Below the pieces are notes generated by a model. That model was given only the letters and a program-made list of their open reading frames with translations, was not told the origin of the DNA and did not search any database. A stretch of 64,000 bases of DNA from Anatilimnocola aggregata (lineage in GTDB: Bacteria; Planctomycetota; Planctomycetia; Pirellulales; Pirellulaceae), in the NCBI RefSeq assembly GCF_007747655.1, contig NZ_CP036274.1:3596001-3660000 (forward strand), read 5' to 3'. Position 1 is the stretch's first letter, and each line of letters starts with the position of its first letter. Positions 60,150 through 64,000 of the stretch are shown in pieces. A program made the translations under genes and the position numbers.

Positions 60150-61865
60150 TTATCCCATTTCATCGGGATGCAATTGGAATTGCTCATTGAACTGCGTTAG
60201 CCAATTCCACAAGTGCTCTGGCAACTTCATTTTCAGTAGGCTGACTGCAATTCCCGCCACGACGACGGCAAGTCCCACCAGCAGATAAGGTAGGCCTGCG
60301 GCCAGCCACGACTCGGCCAGCATCTTTCCCGCTGGCCAGAGGTAGAGCAGGCAACTCACCATCCCTGTAAGGCCAAAAGCGAAGAGTTGACTCACCTGCC
60401 GGTCAAGCAGCCAGAGTCGGAACGAAACCAGTAACAGGAAGCATAGATAGACGGTGAACTGCAGCAGGGGAGTGCGCGTGAAGCACCACGGATAAGCCAA
60501 GGCCGCAACACACGCGAGCGTGGGAATCGCCGATACGGCAAAATTCCGCAGCAGCGCGGCCAACTGATCGCGAAAGACCGACAGCAAAGCGAGGATCACC
60601 AGCACGGGCGCATGCATGAGCCAGAAACGATCCGGATCAGCAGGAAACTTCGCAATGTCGGTGAGCCACAGATAGCAGCCTCCCAGCAAAGCGGCCACCA
60701 AGGCTCGATAGCTGCTTTGTTGCCGCATCGCATTAGCCATAAAAGCCGCAGCCACCAGCGCAATTCCGCTCGGGTTTGCATCTGTCAGCGTTTGCCAATC
60801 GAGCGTGTGTTTTCCCGTCATGCAGGCGAGTATGGCTGTAGAAGTGAGAGCTACTTCACTCGCGAGATTCCAAGGGCCACTGGCCGTTCGCCAATATGCC
60901 CAAGCTTGAAACGCCAGCACACTCCACACGGCCAATTGGGGTGGCGAGCCCAGTGTGTTCGTCACCCTCGCCAAAAACGCTGCTTCCGCGCTGCTACTCC
61001 CGGGTCCCCAGTAGCCGAGTAGGATGGCAGCTGCAGGGAGCAATAGGCCACCTGCGAGGAAGTATCGTCGGTGATGAACCAATCCCGCTTCAAGCAGAAT
61101 CAGGCTCCAGACGAGTAGCAGAGGAATGAGCAGGTAAGGATGAAACGAATTCCCTTCTCCCTTGGTTGGGTCGAACGAAATGGTCAGCCACCAGGCCCGC
61201 AGTCCCAGGCCCACGGTCAGATACACAAATAGCGACCACGGATAAAACGGCCACTGCCAGGTGGCCGCACATGGAACAGGAACGGCGGTGCGACTCCGTG
61301 CGGCAGGAATGAGCGCCAGCAGCGGCAGCGAAGCAGCCAGCGCGAAACTGCCGATGACCCAACTGCGGGCCTCGTAACAGCGATAGTCACTGAGCCACGC
61401 GAGCGCGATCGGATAGCTAAACAGGAGGCAGAGGGAAAGATAGAACGCCCAGCGATAGGGTGCCGGCAACTGCAGCCTGAGAATCCGCAGCAGGAATTCG
61501 CTCAGTCCCAAGCAGAACGCGAGTCCGCATAACAGCAGCGCGGTTCCGCGCGAGGGAGACTCGAGTACATGCACATCGAGGCTGGTCGAGAGCATGTAAA
61601 AGAGGAGCACAACGACGAGCAAAATTGTACGCACATCGTCCCAGAGTTGTCCCCAGCGCACGATGACGACACCAATGAGCACGAGTAACACCGTGTAGCC
61701 GGCCAGCAAGCTGGTTAACAAACCCGAGGTGGCCAGCAGCGGTTCTTGGCCCAGGCTTTGTTGCAGCCCGAGCAGGATTAAGAATGTTCCGATCAAGTAA
61801 AACGGATTTTGCGTATAAAGCAGGCGAACGAAACGAGTCAATGAGAACGAAGAGGATTCGCTCAT
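60150..61865 (-). CDS. Polytopic membrane protein
   Basis: The 571-residue product has about 15 hydrophobic segments ('FYLIGTFLILLGLQQSLGQE', 'YTVLLVLIGVVIVRWGQLWD', 'TILLVVVLLFYMLSTSLDVH' and others) and short loops. It has no ATPase, kinase or transporter motif that I can name. The C-terminus is cytoplasmic and acidic. It appears to be a single gene. Confidence 0.75.
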   Translation of the reverse strand: MSESSSFSLTRFVRLLYTQNPFYLIGTFLILLGLQQSLGQEPLLATSGLLTSLLAGYTVLLVLIGVVIVRWGQLWDDVRTILLVVVLLFYMLSTSLDVHVLESPSRGTALLLCGLAFCLGLSEFLLRILRLQLPAPYRWAFYLSLCLLFSYPIALAWLSDYRCYEARSWVIGSFALAASLPLLALIPAARSRTAVPVPCAATWQWPFYPWSLFVYLTVGLGLRAWWLTISFDPTKGEGNSFHPYLLIPLLLVWSLILLEAGLVHHRRYFLAGGLLLPAAAILLGYWGPGSSSAEAAFLARVTNTLGSPPQLAVWSVLAFQAWAYWRTASGPWNLASEVALTSTAILACMTGKHTLDWQTLTDANPSGIALVAAAFMANAMRQQSSYRALVAALLGGCYLWLTDIAKFPADPDRFWLMHAPVLVILALLSVFRDQLAALLRNFAVSAIPTLACVAALAYPWCFTRTPLLQFTVYLCFLLLVSFRLWLLDRQVSQLFAFGLTGMVSCLLYLWPAGKMLAESWLAAGLPYLLVGLAVVVAGIAVSLLKMKLPEHLWNWLTQFNEQFQLHPDEMG

Positions 61866-62547
61866 CGCGGCCTCCGAAAAAATAAAGCTGTGGAATGAAA
61901 AGAAGAGATCAGCTTCAGCGTCCGATAAGAGACGTCAGTCATCACCCACAGGCGGGACAACGAGCTTGGACCACAGCCAGACCGGGAATCGCGAGATTCG
62001 ATGGTTGAATCACGCGTGATAAATAAAAATGAAAACGACGACACTAGCAGTGGATCGAACTTCGTCAGCCGAGCGAGGTGAATACCTGCGTCTCGAGCGT
62101 TACTGCATCGGCACCTCCCCTCGGTAGATGAGATATGGGGAAAGCGACCACACGTTTGTTGTAGTTCTCGGGGCGGCGATTCTCAAGCGCGCACGCTGCG
62201 ACAGCGTGCGGTTTGTCCCAATTTCCGAATGCGGTGGCAAATCGATCAGCTCTGATTGCTCGAATCCAGCCCATCACTCACGACTTGTGAAAATAGGTAG
62301 TTCACGTCTTCTGCTCCCTGGTCGATTTCAAACCGGCCCGGTTTAGCCCGGAACAAGTGACTTGCCCGCACTGGTCGCGTAGTAACCAATCCTGTGGATT
62401 TACGAGGAAAAACGACACTTTTGGCGAGAGTTGCGGCAGTCGGCATTGATGTTGCAAAAGTGTTGAATCATCACTGCCAAGTGATTGATACCCGGAGGAA
62501 GGGCAGTGTGTACTCCTTCGCAGACTCTCCATAAGGATCGGCCGGTT
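61866..62547. other. Divergent intergenic region with short hairpin
   Basis: This 682-bp space lies between the membrane protein (minus) and the LEPR-XLL protein (plus). It has a short palindrome at 62190-62210 and promoter sequence toward the right end. Short minus-strand frames (for example around 62065-62277) have repeat-like, atypical composition and are not believed. Confidence 0.6.
62190..62210. repeat. Short palindrome CGCACGCT/AGCGTGCG
   Basis: CGCACGCT (62190-62197) pairs with AGCGTGCG (62203-62210) over a 5-nt loop. It lies in the middle of a long gap with no T-run, so it is more likely a dispersed palindrome than a terminator. Confidence 0.7.
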
Positions 62548-63657
62548 ATGAATACGCCAAAAGCATTGAGTCGGAATACTCGTCGCACCTCGTCATCCCT
62601 GAGCCATTCGCGTCGTCTATTTCCGGAAGGTTTGGAAAACCGGCAGGTTCTCGCCGCGGATATGGGGCCGTTTCTCGCTACTGAAAGCGTTCAGCAAGTC
62701 GAACCCGAGTCGCCTGAGGACACGTCGTACCTTATCTCTTGCGACTTTGGCACCACGACCTTTGAAGAGAGTGGAGAACAGCCAGTCGCCGCGAATCAAA
62801 GTGCGATGACTGCGACCAGTGCCGGTGAAGACGTAGGTGGCGATTTGAATTCTGATCTCGCTGCGGACCTGCATCTCAATCTGGCGAGCGATCACACTTC
62901 GTTAGAGACAAGCGTCGGTGCTGACGTGGCTAGTGCTACCGATGCTGATGTCGCGGCGACCGTGGATGCCGACGCTGATACCGTTCTCGAAGATTTGACC
63001 GGTTCGCTTGGCTCTAGCACCGATCTCAGTATCTCCGCTGATGTTGATGCCAGTGCCAGTGCGGACTTGAATGATTCGACGAATGTAGACAACAGTCTTG
63101 AGGCGGACATCAAAGCGAACGTGGACGCGAATCTTGACGAGGTGATCGATGGCTTGGATATCGATGGACTCGGTTTGGGAACCGACTTGGATATCGATAC
63201 TGCCATCACCGCCAACCTGCTGTTGGACTCGGCCCTCAACAGTTCCAGCAACCTGGGCGTCAGTTCGCTGCTGAATAGCGACAACAACTTGAATGGCTCC
63301 ATTGGTGGTTCCGCCGCCCTCAATCTAACAGGCGATGCGAACTTCGACGACTTGGCCACGTTCAACGGCGTCAGTGCCGCCAATCTGACGGTGGACGATG
63401 CAGCGAATCTCGCCCTGAACAACTCGCTCCAGTTCAGCTTGGCCAATCAAGCTGCCGATGATTTCTTTGCCAGCCTGGCTGGTCAGAATCAGCTTAACGT
63501 GAATGCCAATCTGAACACCGAGGCTAGTTTGTTTGCAAACCTAAGCAGCCAGAACAACAGCCAGGATTCGTTCGGTAACCTGGGCCTCAACAGCAATATC
63601 AACGCTGGCGTACGCAGCGTCAGCCAATCTCGCCTGGGCAGCCTGCCGTTTGCCTAG
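62548..63657 (+). CDS. Acidic low-complexity surface protein, LEPR-XLL-like start
   Basis: AAGGA precedes ATG 62548. The 369-residue protein has a basic start and 'LFPEGLENRQVLAADMG', a LEPR-XLL-like motif, as in the gene at 35.2 kb. The rest is made almost only of Asp, Ala, Ser, Asn, Leu, Thr and Val in alternating short runs ('ADVDASASADLNDSTNVDNS', 'LDEVIDGLDIDGLGLGTDLD'), without Cys. Such composition suits an extracellular calcium-binding or adhesin-like chain. The last ~50 residues are Asn/Ser-rich. A strong terminator follows. Confidence 0.75.
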   Translation: MNTPKALSRNTRRTSSSLSHSRRLFPEGLENRQVLAADMGPFLATESVQQVEPESPEDTSYLISCDFGTTTFEESGEQPVAANQSAMTATSAGEDVGGDLNSDLAADLHLNLASDHTSLETSVGADVASATDADVAATVDADADTVLEDLTGSLGSSTDLSISADVDASASADLNDSTNVDNSLEADIKANVDANLDEVIDGLDIDGLGLGTDLDIDTAITANLLLDSALNSSSNLGVSSLLNSDNNLNGSIGGSAALNLTGDANFDDLATFNGVSAANLTVDDAANLALNNSLQFSLANQAADDFFASLAGQNQLNVNANLNTEASLFANLSSQNNSQDSFGNLGLNSNINAGVRSVSQSRLGSLPFA

Positions 63658-63688
63658 CGCGTACTCCTCACTTTCGACGATCCCCGTG

Positions 63689-63714
63689 GGCCCCGGTTGA
63701 TACCGGGGCCTTTT
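63689..63714 (+). terminator. Rho-independent terminator after LEPR-XLL protein
   Basis: GGCCCCGGT (63689-63697) pairs perfectly with ACCGGGGCC (63702-63710) over a 4-nt loop, followed by TTTTGCTTTT. It lies 31 bp after the stop. Confidence 0.92.
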
Positions 63715-63840
63715 GCTTTTGCGCGCGGGCTCCGGGAATTCACCGTCAGGGGAGAGAAAAATCTCACGCGGAAAGCTATCGTAGGAAGTTGATCGGTTGA
63801 AATTCGTTCAGCTCGCACCTTTCCCTTGCCAGAGGTTCTT

Positions 63841-64000
63841 ATGCGTTTTGCCGGAAGTCATTGGTTCTTGTTCGCCGCATTGGCCGCTGTAATTGCCATC
63901 GGACTTGGCGAAGGGCACGGGCAAGACGCGGGAAAGAAAAAAGGAAAGCAGGCTCAGCCCAAGCGAGCCGATAAAGCGCCGGACAAGAATGCCCATCTCC
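63841..64000 (+). CDS. Secreted protein, 5' part only
   Basis: An ATG at 63841 preceded by AGAGG opens a frame that runs off the window edge. The first 53 codons give a signal peptide (MRFAGSHWFLFAALAAVIAI then GLGEGHGQ) and a Lys-rich linker (DAGKKKGKQAQPKRADKAPD). The rest is outside the window, so the family cannot be told. Confidence 0.65.
   Translation, partial: MRFAGSHWFLFAALAAVIAIGLGEGHGQDAGKKKGKQAQPKRADKAPDKNAHL

Noticed and set aside
62065-62277. Minus-strand 70-residue frame with text like 'NRRPENYNKRVVAF'
   Set aside because: It crosses the palindromic repeat at 62190-62210, has no ribosome site and no plausible neighbours.
1-64000. CRISPR arrays, tRNA or rRNA genes
   Set aside because: No regular direct repeats with spacers and no tRNA cloverleaf or rRNA core sequence could be found by eye; a tRNA scan would be needed to be certain.

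Overview
The window looks like a chromosomal segment of a planctomycete, probably in or near the Pirellulales. Two gene pairs encode the planctomycete-type cytochrome/DUF1549/DUF1553 proteins next to DUF1501 proteins with twin-arginine signals. Two surface proteins begin with LEPR-XLL-like motifs. There is an SHD1-domain protein, a WXXGXW-repeat protein, a YTV-like repeat protein, many secreted proteins of unknown function, three scattered Uma2 genes, and core genes broken up into short operons. No rRNA, tRNA, CRISPR array or complete insertion sequence was recognised. All calls come from reading motifs; no database search was run.

Layout. 0-8 kb: 3' end of a macroglobulin-like protein, then a minus-strand operon of a PSCyt/PSD1 protein, a DUF1501 protein and a beta-propeller. 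8-13 kb: a minus-strand Uma2/DUF1802/unknown operon, a small unknown gene and PepF. 12.6-22 kb: a secreted GlcG/HbpS-like protein, an orphan N6-adenine methyltransferase, a double alpha/beta hydrolase, a phosphoesterase, a decayed small membrane gene and a PQQ-propeller protein. 21.8-29.6 kb: SHD1 protein, DUF4190 protein, a large secreted protein, HPF-like protein, bifunctional nuclease, TsaB, a second phosphoesterase, a second Uma2 and a serine hydrolase. 30-36.9 kb: WXXGXW protein, thioredoxin-like ferredoxin, radical SAM protein and a large LEPR-XLL repeat protein. 37-41 kb: ilvN, ilvC and a YTV-like protein. 41.6-48.2 kb: rpmB (bL28), gatC, gatA, gatB, a third Uma2, a HEAT-like protein and a small conserved gene. 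48.2-53 kb: repeat-rich region with a broken ankyrin gene and an orphan ABC-2 permease. 53.4-60.1 kb: ECF sigma factor, anti-sigma-like protein, coiled-coil secreted protein, second PSCyt/PSD1 and DUF1501 pair, and an LTxxQ-type protein. 60-64 kb: a polytopic membrane protein, an acidic LEPR-XLL protein and the start of a secreted protein.

The housekeeping content covers branched-chain amino acid synthesis (ilvN, ilvC), tRNA-dependent amidation (gatCAB), t6A modification (TsaB), ribosome hibernation (HPF-like) and ribosomal protein bL28. The accessory content is mostly envelope or secreted proteins. The most distinctive feature not explained by genes is the set of long palindromic or inverted repeats in the intergenic spaces. 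These include a perfect 36-bp inverted repeat bounding 191 bp, two diverged copies of a ~110-bp element with inverted ends, and a 17-bp word containing C6 found three times. Two loci (19.3-19.5 kb and 49.9-50.9 kb) carry in-frame stops and look like decaying genes.
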